Assembly: GCA_025360125.1 (NCBI GenBank)
Contig: JANYCU010000035.1
Location: 79,547-143,546 of the forward strand
Length of the DNA: 64,000 nucleotides
From: Armatimonadota bacterium
GTDB taxonomy: Bacteria > Armatimonadota > Fimbriimonadia > Fimbriimonadales > Fimbriimonadaceae
Direction: 5' to 3'
Shown one piece after another: positions 43,856 to 54,722 of the stretch (positions within the stretch are counted from its first letter, which is position 1; each line of letters opens with the position of its first letter). The translations under genes and the position numbers were made by a program. Under the pieces are notes generated by a model, which saw nothing but the letters and a program-made list of their open reading frames with translations, had not been told where the DNA came from and made no database searches.

Positions 43856-44995
43856 TTATCGAGTCGTGAATTTCCAAGCCTTCGTGTAAACCGCGCCTGT
43901 ATTGTCGCGTAACTTCAGGTTCACCGAATAAGTCTTGCCCGATTCAAGCGGCTTCTTCGGAATCAAGATGACTGAGTTTTTCAAATGCTCGTCATTCTCA
44001 GGCGACAGCTCGTAGCGTTCGATCTCTTTGCCAGCTGCGGTTGTAAAGGAGGCGGAAATGATCGAAACTGATTTGACCTTGTCACCATAAATCGTTGCCA
44101 CGACAGGATAGCCCAAGACATGGTCGGCTCCGGCAAACGACCGGGTCGGATTCGGGGATTCGTTATTCTCCCACGACGGTGCGATATTCAGTCCGGATAC
44201 TGGTGGCGACACGAACAAGCCGTCCATCGTCATTCCGTCACCGTCAACCGTCAAATTGCCATCCTTGTAGCTGGCACCCGCAATCACGAGTCCCGGCTTC
44301 ATCATGCTGATGCGGTGATAGGGGGCATCCCAAAGGCCAATGATCCCATCGGCCGAGCATGTCGCGCCCGTCGATACGACCTCCCAACTGCTACCAACAT
44401 GGCCGAACAATCCGACCCGGTCGGCGGCACCCATTCCGGTATATCCTGGGTTGGCGGGGTCTTCGTTGTGACCGCCTTCTTTATTCAAAGTTAGATAGTT
44501 GGTGTGGGCCGTCGCGGCCAAGTTAAAGCAGGGATCAAATCGAATTGGGCCAAAGCCGTGCTCCGATCGGATCTGATTGAAGATTCCCAAGACATGCTTG
44601 GCATCAGCCGGAATCTCATCCTGGTTTTGGACAGCGTCGGATCGAATCGTGACCGTCCACTTCTTGTCAAACTTCGCCCAGTCGTCAACCTTGACCTTGG
44701 CCACCACTGAATAGGTTCCTGGGGGCATCGGCTCACTTGACTCGAAGAAAAGCTCCTTTTTGCGGTTATCGTACTTTGCGTCGACCTCTTTTCCGTTAAT
44801 AATGAACGAGGCGGCGGTGATTTTGGCGTCGCCATCTGCCCAAACTTGCCAGACAAATTTTGGATTGCGAACCTTAATATCCTTGGAAGGACCAAACCCC
44901 GCCGACCAAATCTGAATTTGGGATTGCTGAGCCCAGGAAGCCGTTGTCGTGGCGGCTAGCCCGAAGAGCACGGTCAGGAGTTTAATTTTGGTCAA
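43856..44995 (-). CDS. exported CAP-domain (SCP/PR1-like) protein
   Basis: A 379-residue secreted protein with a signal (MTKIKLLTVLFGLAATTTASWAQ), a first Ig-like region (30-120, ending in FDKKWTVTIRSD), a CAP domain (about 130-265) and a C-terminal Ig-like region (KEIERYELSPENDEHL to AWKFTTR). CAP hallmarks are FNQIRSEHGFGPIRFDPCFNLAATAHTNYL and HNEDP, with GLWDAPYHRISMM corresponding to the second His region. Bacterial CAP proteins are secreted or surface-bound with poorly known activities. The start is TTG, with GAGAG about 10 bases upstream. It appears monocistronic. Confidence 0.82.
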   Translation of the reverse strand: MTKIKLLTVLFGLAATTTASWAQQSQIQIWSAGFGPSKDIKVRNPKFVWQVWADGDAKITAASFIINGKEVDAKYDNRKKELFFESSEPMPPGTYSVVAKVKVDDWAKFDKKWTVTIRSDAVQNQDEIPADAKHVLGIFNQIRSEHGFGPIRFDPCFNLAATAHTNYLTLNKEGGHNEDPANPGYTGMGAADRVGLFGHVGSSWEVVSTGATCSADGIIGLWDAPYHRISMMKPGLVIAGASYKDGNLTVDGDGMTMDGLFVSPPVSGLNIAPSWENNESPNPTRSFAGADHVLGYPVVATIYGDKVKSVSIISASFTTAAGKEIERYELSPENDEHLKNSVILIPKKPLESGKTYSVNLKLRDNTGAVYTKAWKFTTR

Positions 44996-45215
44996 TGGTC
45001 TACTCTCGGTCAGAAACTCTGGGCCTTAAGGACTAAAGAGAGATTGTACGATGGTTTTCGTACATCTTTCCTATGAGTTTCTTATCTTTTTTCCAGAAGT
45101 CTCGACCTATTTTTTCCATTAGAACGAATAAATTCACCCAGCAAAGTTGTCATGTAAAATTAAGGACTCTGTAAACTCGAAAAACACCCTAGAATATGTA
45201 TAAGTCACATCGCGC

Positions 45216-46925
<1,710 letters not shown>

Positions 46926-46928
46926 TCA

Positions 46929-48878
46929 CTATCGATTATCGCGCGTCGTCAATGCCCAACTATCCGTACGGAACGGCATCGCGGGCAGCTTATCGCTGTT
47001 GACCAAGTTCACTTGTGGATTGTCTTGCCAAGCGTATCGAACCGCCACCGGATTTTGCACATCTGGGCTGGAAACCTTGATCGACATTCCCACAATAAGC
47101 GCTTTTGCCCAGTGCCACTTCTTATCTTCGCCAGCAATGGCAAAGCCGCGCGGCTCCTTTCCGTCAGTTGTCGTGAGGCCAGTGGCATGACTGAGATCGA
47201 TTGACGCAATTGGACCCAGAAAAGTCACCTTCGCCAGTCGAGGTCCTTGCCATTCGACATTCTGTTTGTAGTCATTGTGTAAGGCAATTCGGGCTAGTCG
47301 TTCGCCCACATCTCGCTTGTTGCGAGGGTGAATGTCGGCTGCATCGCCGATATCGATGATTGTCGCCATTCCATTTCCCTTCTCCTGCCCCACGATATCC
47401 TGAGCGTCGCGAAGCTCGGCCCATGCCGAATCAAATTGATTCTCATCGGCTTTCATGAAGTTCGCGAGTTGAACGATATAGAACGGAAAATCGCCTTGCC
47501 GGAAAATCTTGCGCCAATCCTTGATCATGTCTGACAGTAAGTATCGATACTGCACGGCTCGACTTGCGTTCGACTCGCCTTGGTACCAAAGTGCGCCTCG
47601 AATTCCGTACGGAGCCAGCGGGTAAAGCATGCCGTTATAGAGCGACTCGGGGAAGTTGGGACTATTGGTTGAAGCGGGTGCCTGAGGCTCGGGACCTGCA
47701 TCGGCAGGAATTGCCTGCTTTGGAGTCATCAGTCCCATTCGCCATCCTTCCGAGATAGATATATTTCCAAGTTTCATTGCGTTAGCATCCGAAAACCCTC
47801 CCGGTCCCTGTCCATCGTAGGCTCGGACGGCGATGACGTTTCGACCTGCTCTGAGCAAACCGGGCCGAATTGTGTAGGCGCGATGGGTCATGAAGTAGTT
47901 TGGAACCGTCATATCGGTTCGGCCAACTTCTTCGCCATTGATGTAGGTGATGTCCATGTCGTCGATTGGTCCCAAGGACAACGACTTGATGCTCTCGGCC
48001 TGCTCGGCGGTCAGCGTAATCTGCTTTCGGAAAGTGATCGTTCCGTCGAAATCGCTGGGAAACGCGTACGGCATCGCGATTCCTGACCAAGTGGTGTCGT
48101 CAAAATCCATGGCCGCTGGGTCAGACTGGAAATGAGGATCAAAAAAGTCGGGCATTGCTTTGACTTCCCACTTCTTCATTGCTGCGAGATACTCTGGCAT
48201 GCCTTGATCAGCATTTTTGAGAGCGGCCATCGCCGACGTCGCCATATTGACGGTCATAACATCCTTTGACATCATATCTATGCTGGTCCATGCCTCGGCT
48301 GGAGTTCCGCCCCAGGAGGTATGAATCACTCCGATCGGGACCTTCAAGTCTCGATACAACTTTCGGGCAAAGGCGTAACCAACTGCCGAGAAATTGTCGA
48401 TGGTGTCGGGCGAAGCTGTTTCCCAGCTTCCGGTCACATCTTGCATTTTCGTATTTGAAATCTTCTTCGTGACGGTGAACATTCGAACGTGAGGATCGGT
48501 TTCACCCTTCGCTTGGTCTCGATCGTAGGCCGACCGCTGGGTGAACTCCATGTTCGATTGTCCAGAACAGACCCATACTTCGCCGATGTATACGTCATGA
48601 ATTTGCGCAGTGCCCGATCCTTCGACGGTCACTTCGTACGGACCACCCGCAGGCATCGGCGGAATCACGGCTCGGAACTTGCCATCCGGCGGAGTCACCG
48701 CGAAATAAGTCTTGCCGTCGATCGTGACCTTGACCGTGGTGCCTGGCTGATCCCAGCCCCAAACCGGAATTGCCTTCTCGCGCTGAAGGACCATGTGGTC
48801 CGAAAAAAAGGCGGGCAGGGCAAACTTCGCCGCATTCGCAAAAATGAAAAGACTGGTGAGTACCATTGGTACTGGCAT
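46929..48878 (-). CDS. sialate O-acetylesterase-like SGNH hydrolase
   Basis: A 649-residue exported protein (MPVPMVLTSLFIFANAAKFA). LPAFFSDHMVLQREKAIPVWGW and the Ser motif VWVCSGQSNMEF are hallmarks of 9-O-acetylesterase-like proteins. An inserted beta-sandwich (about 240-375, ITLTAEQAESIKSLSLGPIDDMDITYING) is followed by the rest of the hydrolase with ALWYQGESNASRA and GMATIIDIGDAADIHPRNKRDVGERLA, which holds the catalytic Asp-His pair. Family members remove acetyl groups from sialic acids or plant polysaccharides such as xylan. The actual substrate is unknown. It converges with the kinase gene, 3 bases apart. Confidence 0.9.
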   Translation of the reverse strand: MPVPMVLTSLFIFANAAKFALPAFFSDHMVLQREKAIPVWGWDQPGTTVKVTIDGKTYFAVTPPDGKFRAVIPPMPAGGPYEVTVEGSGTAQIHDVYIGEVWVCSGQSNMEFTQRSAYDRDQAKGETDPHVRMFTVTKKISNTKMQDVTGSWETASPDTIDNFSAVGYAFARKLYRDLKVPIGVIHTSWGGTPAEAWTSIDMMSKDVMTVNMATSAMAALKNADQGMPEYLAAMKKWEVKAMPDFFDPHFQSDPAAMDFDDTTWSGIAMPYAFPSDFDGTITFRKQITLTAEQAESIKSLSLGPIDDMDITYINGEEVGRTDMTVPNYFMTHRAYTIRPGLLRAGRNVIAVRAYDGQGPGGFSDANAMKLGNISISEGWRMGLMTPKQAIPADAGPEPQAPASTNSPNFPESLYNGMLYPLAPYGIRGALWYQGESNASRAVQYRYLLSDMIKDWRKIFRQGDFPFYIVQLANFMKADENQFDSAWAELRDAQDIVGQEKGNGMATIIDIGDAADIHPRNKRDVGERLARIALHNDYKQNVEWQGPRLAKVTFLGPIASIDLSHATGLTTTDGKEPRGFAIAGEDKKWHWAKALIVGMSIKVSSPDVQNPVAVRYAWQDNPQVNLVNSDKLPAMPFRTDSWALTTRDNR

Positions 48879-48934
48879 TTTATATCTATTTGCGGCCCGG
48901 AGGGAAGGATTTTTTTAGCCACTGGGCCAAAAAA

Positions 48935-50227
48935 TCAAAGTCGCTTTAACGGCATTCCCATCCACTTTTCTATCGCCGAAATCACCGACTCCTTTTGCTC
49001 GGGACTCGCCAGCCGAATCGATGCGTTATGATAGGCGCCTTTCACGAGAATCTTCACCGCGTTTGTTCGCCCGATCAACTCCATTTGCGTCGACGACCAA
49101 GTGTCGGTTTCGCCGTACACATAGATCACATTGTCAGCCTTGTACTGCAGAAAGTTGTACACAAAGGCCAACGTCGCTGGATTGTAGACGATACCGTCCT
49201 TAGTTCCTGGCGGCAACAGATCCATGTTGGTCGGGTTCGGGTTCGCCTTTAGATATGGCTTAAAGTCAGCGATGTCGTAGTTGTAATAACCGATTTCAGT
49301 AAACGCCTGATACATGAATGCCTGGAACATTTTGATTCCGGCATCGGAGTAGTAGAACATGGCATTGACCTGTCGATACGCCTTGACCAGATCCGCCGAC
49401 GGGGCGTCTGGCGCAGGCAATCCCTCCGGTTTGGTTCCGTACTGCCACAGGGCGAATGGAAACTCCAAGACTCCATATTCATAGGCTTTGTTTGTTCCCA
49501 TCGAATAGTCACCTGCCTTGGCGTTGAGAAGTGGCAGAATTTCATCCTCCCGCTTCAAGAATCCAATTTGCAGATCTCGAATCTTCTGCCGAGTTGCTTC
49601 ATCTCCGACCGTATTGAGCCACCGATAGATGCGTGGGTCCTCTTGGCCGATGTTGATCGGGGCGACGTAGGCAACGGTGGCATCGACGTCATTTGGATAA
49701 TAACATTTGAAGAACAAGGCGGTTTGACCGCCCTTGCTGGCACCGCTGGCCACCCACTTTCCGCTGTAAATTTGTTTGAATGCCGTGACGATGTCGTGCA
49801 TGTCGTCGGCGGCATTTTTCACCGTCAAGTACTTCCATTCGACCGGAGAGGGCATCGATTTGGCAAAATAGCGATGTTCAACGGTCAGTTGGTTGGGGTC
49901 TCCTAGAATTGTCTTCAGTTCACCACCATAAAGACGTCCCGCTTCGTACCCTTCGGTGCCCAGTAAGACAGGGCTATTTGGGCCAGCATTGTGGAGGATC
50001 AATCGCTGCTGAAACTTGGCTCCTTTTGGCTTTGCGTGGTCGACAGGTTGCTCGAACATGATTTCGAGGTTGTCCTTGCCGAATTTTGCTTCGGCAACTT
50101 TGACCTCTACGACTCTCGGTATCGACCGAATCTTCGCCATCAATGCCTGGTCCTGTCCCTGGGACAGACCAAAACAACTAAGGGCTGTCAGGGACAGCAG
50201 GCTCCGAACGCTTAACTTCGACAACAT
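48935..50227 (-). CDS. exported serine peptidase of the S37 type
   Basis: A 430-residue secreted alpha/beta hydrolase (signal MLSKLSVRSLLSLTALSCFGLSQG). Key blocks are FEQPVDHAKPKGAKFQQRL, VEHRYFAKSMP, GKWVASGASKGGQTALFFKCYYPNDVDATVAYVAP with the nucleophile Ser in S-x-G-G context, YVYGETDTW with the likely Asp, and KGAYHNASIR with the His. This fits the PS-10/S37 family of secreted tripeptidyl aminopeptidases known from Streptomyces; S28 is a more distant alternative. It probably digests external peptides. TAAACT is 6 bases before the ATG. Confidence 0.85.
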   Translation of the reverse strand: MLSKLSVRSLLSLTALSCFGLSQGQDQALMAKIRSIPRVVEVKVAEAKFGKDNLEIMFEQPVDHAKPKGAKFQQRLILHNAGPNSPVLLGTEGYEAGRLYGGELKTILGDPNQLTVEHRYFAKSMPSPVEWKYLTVKNAADDMHDIVTAFKQIYSGKWVASGASKGGQTALFFKCYYPNDVDATVAYVAPINIGQEDPRIYRWLNTVGDEATRQKIRDLQIGFLKREDEILPLLNAKAGDYSMGTNKAYEYGVLEFPFALWQYGTKPEGLPAPDAPSADLVKAYRQVNAMFYYSDAGIKMFQAFMYQAFTEIGYYNYDIADFKPYLKANPNPTNMDLLPPGTKDGIVYNPATLAFVYNFLQYKADNVIYVYGETDTWSSTQMELIGRTNAVKILVKGAYHNASIRLASPEQKESVISAIEKWMGMPLKRL

Positions 50228-50233
50228 CTCTGC

Positions 50234-50239
50234 AGTTTA
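50234..50239 (-). promoter_or_regulatory. -10 box, leaderless type
   Basis: TAAACT, 6 bases from the ATG of the S37-like peptidase gene. Confidence 0.4.
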
Positions 50240-50336
50240 GTCAATTGATCTGCCCCAAAGTAGCCATGAAAATTGAATGCCTTTAATTCTTCATTTCCTT
50301 AGGACTCGACCTAGATAGGTGAAGTATTTCACCTAT

Positions 50337-51344
50337 CTACCAACGATTCAGGAGGTGGAATAGTTGGTTTGAACCCTGCAAGCCACACGATACACTGAAC
50401 GAAAAATGAAAACCAATCGGGAGATTCGCCAACGCTGGTTCAACATCGTCCGGGGATTTAAACTGATGAATTTTGTAATTTAGCTTCATTTCGTCAACGA
50501 ATTCCCTATACTCGTCTGGCGCGATATTCTTGTAGTCTTCGGTTGACTTGACTGTTCGCGTTTTTAGCATTGACGTCCATTGGGGATCAGAAGCGTATCG
50601 AGAGAAAATTTGATCATCAGTTTGATGGAGAGTAAAATCGGCCCATGCCTGAAATTCTGCTAGCCCCTTTCGGTCTAGATCAACCTTTCGGCTGAGCAAC
50701 TCAGCCTGGTCGTAAAAAACCCCATCTTTAGCTAGTCCTTTCGATTTGGCATACTCCGAGGCTTCCTGCTCGGATCTAACCAAAATAAGGCCGTGTTTTT
50801 CGACGGAACTATTGAATTCCTTCCGCTTCTCTTTGTCTGCGCCAAATGCAGAAGGAGAAGAGCTTTTTCCAAAATTGAACTGTGAGCTTCGCAATTCGAG
50901 ACCATATTGAGTCCGAATTGTAAAACAGGAGTCCCGACCGATATCGTATCGCGGATATTGGCCCAGAATTCCCCTTTGAAATTGCTTAAGGGCAGATGGA
51001 GACAATTCGGTAAATGGAATTAATTCTGTCGGCTTATACTTCTTCGATAGGGCAAATACCTCGCGATGCAACCTGATTGGTGCCATTAATTCCGAATCTT
51101 TTGATACAACCAGCCAGCCCAAGTTCTTCACTCTAATTGCAAGATCACCCGACTCATTTTCGATGGTAGGAATGCTTTCTGACAATCTTGGAAAGGACTC
51201 TTTCCCAAAGTCTAGTAGTCGCTGAAACTCCACGATTGATACATCCGACGGAGCGTGAACAACATGACTCGCAAATCCTTGAGCAAAAGCCGAGCTAACT
51301 ATTGATCCAGCAACGACGAGAATAGAAGACTTCAAAAATCCCAC
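50337..51344 (-). CDS. exported protein of unknown function
   Basis: Starting at the GTG at 51342-51344 gives 335 residues with a good signal peptide (VGFLKSSILVVAGSIVSSAFAQ). The frame is open 22 codons further to an ATG, but that would bury the signal inside. TATGAT 6 bases before the GTG supports this start. The mature protein is mixed helix and strand with many charged residues, and I recognise no family. There are few cysteines. It stands alone, divergent from the cysteine desulfurase. Confidence 0.6.
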   Translation of the reverse strand: MGFLKSSILVVAGSIVSSAFAQGFASHVVHAPSDVSIVEFQRLLDFGKESFPRLSESIPTIENESGDLAIRVKNLGWLVVSKDSELMAPIRLHREVFALSKKYKPTELIPFTELSPSALKQFQRGILGQYPRYDIGRDSCFTIRTQYGLELRSSQFNFGKSSSPSAFGADKEKRKEFNSSVEKHGLILVRSEQEASEYAKSKGLAKDGVFYDQAELLSRKVDLDRKGLAEFQAWADFTLHQTDDQIFSRYASDPQWTSMLKTRTVKSTEDYKNIAPDEYREFVDEMKLNYKIHQFKSPDDVEPALANLPIGFHFSFSVSCGLQGSNQLFHLLNRW

Positions 51345-51350
51345 CCAGTA

Positions 51351-51356
51351 ATCATA
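51351..51356 (-). promoter_or_regulatory. -10 box, leaderless type
   Basis: TATGAT, 6 bases before the GTG start of the exported protein. Confidence 0.4.
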
Positions 51357-51618
51357 TAGTGAAAACCCGCAATCTTGCCCTAATCTGACGACCTGTGCCC
51401 AAAAGCTCAAACAATTCTCTATCTTGATTTTGTTGGAGCGTATAGCACCTTTTTCTCCGTAACTGTTCCATGCGCTTTCTGGGCTTAGGCATTTCGGGGG
51501 GATAACAATGATCCAACCTACCGCAACAGCCTCACGCTCAAAATGGTCGTTCCGATTATCATCGGCGAAAAACGAATTCCAAAGGCAACGAGCTGATGCC
51601 GAATCAATAAGGTACGTT

Positions 51619-51624
51619 TAGGTT
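51619..51624 (+). promoter_or_regulatory. -10 box, leaderless type
   Basis: TAGGTT, 6 bases before the GTG start of the cysteine desulfurase. Confidence 0.35.
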
Positions 51625-51630
51625 ACTCCT

Positions 51631-52776
51631 GTGTCCCCAAAACTCTCTCGCATTTACCTCGATCACGCGGCAACAACCGAATTGTTGCCCGATGTCAAAG
51701 TGCGCATGAAGGAGGCGATGAACCAGTACGGCAACCCTTCCAGCCTTCACCAGGACGGACGCAACGCCAAGCATGAAATTGACTGGAGTCGTGAGATCGT
51801 CGCCGAAGCGCTCGGTTGCATGTTCGCCGAAGTCGTCTTTACAGGAAGTGGCACGGAAGCGGCAAACCTCGCCATCATTGGTACCGCACTCGCCAATGAA
51901 GATTCAAAACGGAATCGAATTCTTCTCTCGGCGATTGAGCATCACTGCGTATTGAACACACAATTCATCCTCGGCAAATTAGGATATCGGGTTGACCTCA
52001 TCCCGGTGGACAAAGAGTCATTCGTTGATCTCGTCAAATACTCCGAGATACTTGCCGACGACGTCTTGTTGGTGTCCATGATGAGTGCGAACAACGAAAC
52101 CGGAGCAATTCAGCCGCTCAAAGAAGCCATTCGTCTTGCCAAGCGCTCAAAAGCAATTTTCCACAGCGACCATGTTCAGGGCTTCCTTAAATCGACGCCA
52201 AACCCAAATTTGCTCGGTGCTGACCTTGTCTCGGTAGCCGCCCACAAGGTGAACGGCCCCAAGGGGGTTGGCGCCCTTGCCGTCCTTAACGGAACAAAAA
52301 TAAAACCCCTCCTTGCGGGCGGAGAGCAAGAGCGAGAAATGAGAGGCGGAACCGAAAACGTAGTTGGTATTGCTGGGTTCGGCGAGGCAATTCTCGCTCA
52401 TCAAGCACCAAAATTGCGAATCCTTCGCGACAAACTTCTCGACTCGGTGTTCAAGATTGGGGGCGTCCCGACCGTCAAGGATAGAACCCACACCCTCGAT
52501 AGCCATATCCATATCCGGTTTCCCGGCATCGACGCCGAGACCCTGCTCATTCGACTCGATCGGGCTGGCATCAGCGCTAGCAGCGGTGCTGCCTGCAGCA
52601 GCGGAAGCATCGAAGCCAGCCACGTCATGTTAGCCTGCGGATACACTGAAGCCGAAGCGAAAGAAGGCATTCGATTTTCGCTTGGAGCTTCGAACACCGC
52701 TGAAGAAATTGACCGAGCCTCCCTGGCGATCAAGGCGTGCGTCACCGAAATACGGGATCGTAGGCAGGTTCAATGA
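51631..52776 (+). CDS. cysteine desulfurase (NifS/IscS family)
   Basis: A 381-residue fold-type I PLP enzyme. YLDHAATTELLPDV and GNPSSLHQDGRNAK open it; FTGSGTEAANLAI and EHHCVLNT bind the cofactor; SVAAHKVNGPKGVGAL carries the Schiff-base Lys; RGGTENVVGIAGF follows. SSGAACSSGSIEASHVML holds the catalytic Cys on the long loop of the IscS/NifS (type I) group. It moves sulfur from cysteine to Fe-S scaffold or tRNA-thiolation proteins. No iscU, sufE or mnmA neighbour is present, so the partner is unknown. Confidence 0.95.
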   Translation: MSPKLSRIYLDHAATTELLPDVKVRMKEAMNQYGNPSSLHQDGRNAKHEIDWSREIVAEALGCMFAEVVFTGSGTEAANLAIIGTALANEDSKRNRILLSAIEHHCVLNTQFILGKLGYRVDLIPVDKESFVDLVKYSEILADDVLLVSMMSANNETGAIQPLKEAIRLAKRSKAIFHSDHVQGFLKSTPNPNLLGADLVSVAAHKVNGPKGVGALAVLNGTKIKPLLAGGEQEREMRGGTENVVGIAGFGEAILAHQAPKLRILRDKLLDSVFKIGGVPTVKDRTHTLDSHIHIRFPGIDAETLLIRLDRAGISASSGAACSSGSIEASHVMLACGYTEAEAKEGIRFSLGASNTAEEIDRASLAIKACVTEIRDRRQVQ

Positions 52777-52893
52777 ACCTGGCAAATATACTAATCTGTC
52801 AAAATTACGTTCTCAAGTCAAAGATTTTTGGGCAAAATAGAACCTGATGTGAATTCTCAGATTTCTCATCAATTTGAGTTGGTTTAAAGGCAA

Positions 52894-53580
52894 ATGAAAA
52901 AGTTCTTACTGTTGGCGGGAATTGCTGCACCCGTGCTTGGAGTCGCCAGCCCCGTGGGATTTCGGTATGCAACTTACTTTGCCATGACAACGGGTCAACC
53001 GGGCAGCATGACCGGACAAATGATCAATTCAGACGGAACCACGATTGGCGTGTCCTATTCTGGGCATGTCGTTTCGGATAGCCAATTTAACAACACCGGA
53101 ACGTATTACTACACTGGTTTTGGCGCAAACCCAAGCCCCTACACCAATGCCCTCGTGGCCAACGCTCCGGCCGCTTGTGACATTATTGCCTTGGCGGGTC
53201 AAACTAACGCTCCCCTCACCAACACCATCACGTTTTCTGCCCCGGTGGTCGATCCAATTATGGACATTGTCAGTCTGGGCCAACAGGGTCAGTCGAGCAA
53301 CTACGATTTTAATACCTCTTTTACAATCCTTAGTCAGGGAACTGGCTATTTTGGTGGTGCCGGAAACGGGCTTTCGAACCCTTTTGGCAACCGTTTGACT
53401 GGATTCGAAGGGGATGGCGTCATCCAATTCAAGGGAACGTTCACCTCCATTTCCTTTACGGCTTCACCCGCAGAATTCTGGGGTGGATTCAATGTTGGAG
53501 TCCAAGCCGTACCAGAACCAGCAACCTTGCTCGTTTTGGTGAGCGGAATCGCATTTCTCGCCCGACGACGAAAGGCTTAA
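52894..53580 (+). CDS. PEP-CTERM sorting domain protein
   Basis: A 228-residue exported protein with a signal (MKKFLLLAGIAAPVLGVASP) and a Gly/Asn/Thr-rich beta domain. It ends in VPEPATLLVLVSGIAFLARRRKA: the P-E-P motif, a membrane helix and a basic tail that exosortase recognises before release and probable surface attachment. An AAAGG ribosome binding site stands 5 bases before the ATG. It overlaps the stop of the glycosyltransferase on the other strand by 4 bases. It implies that the genome encodes an exosortase. Confidence 0.92.
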   Translation: MKKFLLLAGIAAPVLGVASPVGFRYATYFAMTTGQPGSMTGQMINSDGTTIGVSYSGHVVSDSQFNNTGTYYYTGFGANPSPYTNALVANAPAACDIIALAGQTNAPLTNTITFSAPVVDPIMDIVSLGQQGQSSNYDFNTSFTILSQGTGYFGGAGNGLSNPFGNRLTGFEGDGVIQFKGTFTSISFTASPAEFWGGFNVGVQAVPEPATLLVLVSGIAFLARRRKA

Positions 53581-54488
53581 CCCAATTTCCGAAAACCTTT
53601 GGCGCCAAGAAAAGTCGCCCCATATCGTAGATAACTCTTGAGCCTCTTTGGCAATATGTGGATACTTGCCCGATACGCCTCGCGGGCCGAACGAGCATCA
53701 CCGTTGAGCATTCGCGCCGTGCCAAGCGCCGCCCAGCAATGGGCTTTGGCTAGGTTGGCACTTTTCGCATCGAAGCGGGAATCTAAATTATCTAGCCGAG
53801 GCAACATCCATTCGCGCAGACGCTGGTCGTCCCGCCAAATCTTCTCGGAATTGTGGGAAGCGTTGGCGTCATGCACGCGGTACTGGGTCAGTTTTTCGGC
53901 GACGCAGCCAGCCTGAGATAGCTCGACGATTCGAAACCACATCTCCCAATCCGCTGAACCAAAGTAGTCTTCGTTAAATCCGCCAATTTGATTCATGATC
54001 GACGCTCGAAACATTGTCGCCGAGGCAATAAATTTATTCTCGTAGACCAAGTACAGCAGAATATCGCCCGACTCAAACTGCGGATACTTGAATCCAAGCG
54101 GCTCTCCCTCGATTTTTTTTCCGGATCCATCGACAAACTCACCTCCGGTCTGCACGATGCCGATAGTTGGATTTGCATCCAACAGGGCCACTTGTTGGGC
54201 TAGTTTTTCCGGCATCCAAACGTCATCGTCATTGAGAATTGCGATGAATTCTCCAGTTGCCAATTCGAGACCCCGATTGAGCGTCCCGTATGTGCCAAGA
54301 TTCTTCTCGTTCAGAACAACATGGATTCGCGGCTGCTGGGCCAGCCATTCGCGCGACCCATCCGTCGAACCGTCATCGAGCGCAATGATCTCATAGTCCT
54401 GAAACGTCTGGTTTCGGATGCCGTCAAGCGCCGCTGGCAGGTAAGCCAGGTGGTTGTAGCAAGTCAGCAGGATTGAAACGCGTGGCAT
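53577..54488 (-). CDS. glycosyltransferase family 2
   Basis: A 303-residue GT-A enzyme. PRVSILLTCYNHLAYLPAALDGIRNQ starts the nucleotide-binding fold, IIALDDGSTDGSREWL and FIAILNDDDVWMPEKL supply the D-D-G and D-D-D metal-binding sites, and DYFGSADWEMWFRI contains the E-D-W-like acceptor motif. A short C-terminal helical part follows. It transfers a sugar in cell-surface glycan assembly; the donor is unknown. It has no membrane segment and appears monocistronic. Confidence 0.9.
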   Translation of the reverse strand: MPRVSILLTCYNHLAYLPAALDGIRNQTFQDYEIIALDDGSTDGSREWLAQQPRIHVVLNEKNLGTYGTLNRGLELATGEFIAILNDDDVWMPEKLAQQVALLDANPTIGIVQTGGEFVDGSGKKIEGEPLGFKYPQFESGDILLYLVYENKFIASATMFRASIMNQIGGFNEDYFGSADWEMWFRIVELSQAGCVAEKLTQYRVHDANASHNSEKIWRDDQRLREWMLPRLDNLDSRFDAKSANLAKAHCWAALGTARMLNGDARSAREAYRASIHILPKRLKSYLRYGATFLGAKGFRKLG

Positions 54489-54678
54489 CGAAGTTCAGGC
54501 TCTATTTTGCCGCATTTGGCCGCCATCTGTGACCCGCTGGGTCAAAGCATAGACTATCTCAGCAGTCAGTGCAAAGCCGTCGAGTCACTGGTTTGATTTC
54601 TGCCATGTTGAATCGGTCAGTGACAGGCAGACGGGTCAACCTTCTAACATGGAAATGTTGCACCAGCATGTATAAAAA

Positions 54679-54703
54679 AGTCCATGCTTTCGCAACATGG
54701 ACT
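54679..54703 (-). terminator. terminator of the isocitrate dehydrogenase gene
   Basis: AGTCCATG / CATGGACT stem, 9-base loop, followed on the minus strand by six T. It lies 20 bases past the stop. Confidence 0.92.
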
Positions 54704-54722
54704 CTCTACTGCCAGGAATGTT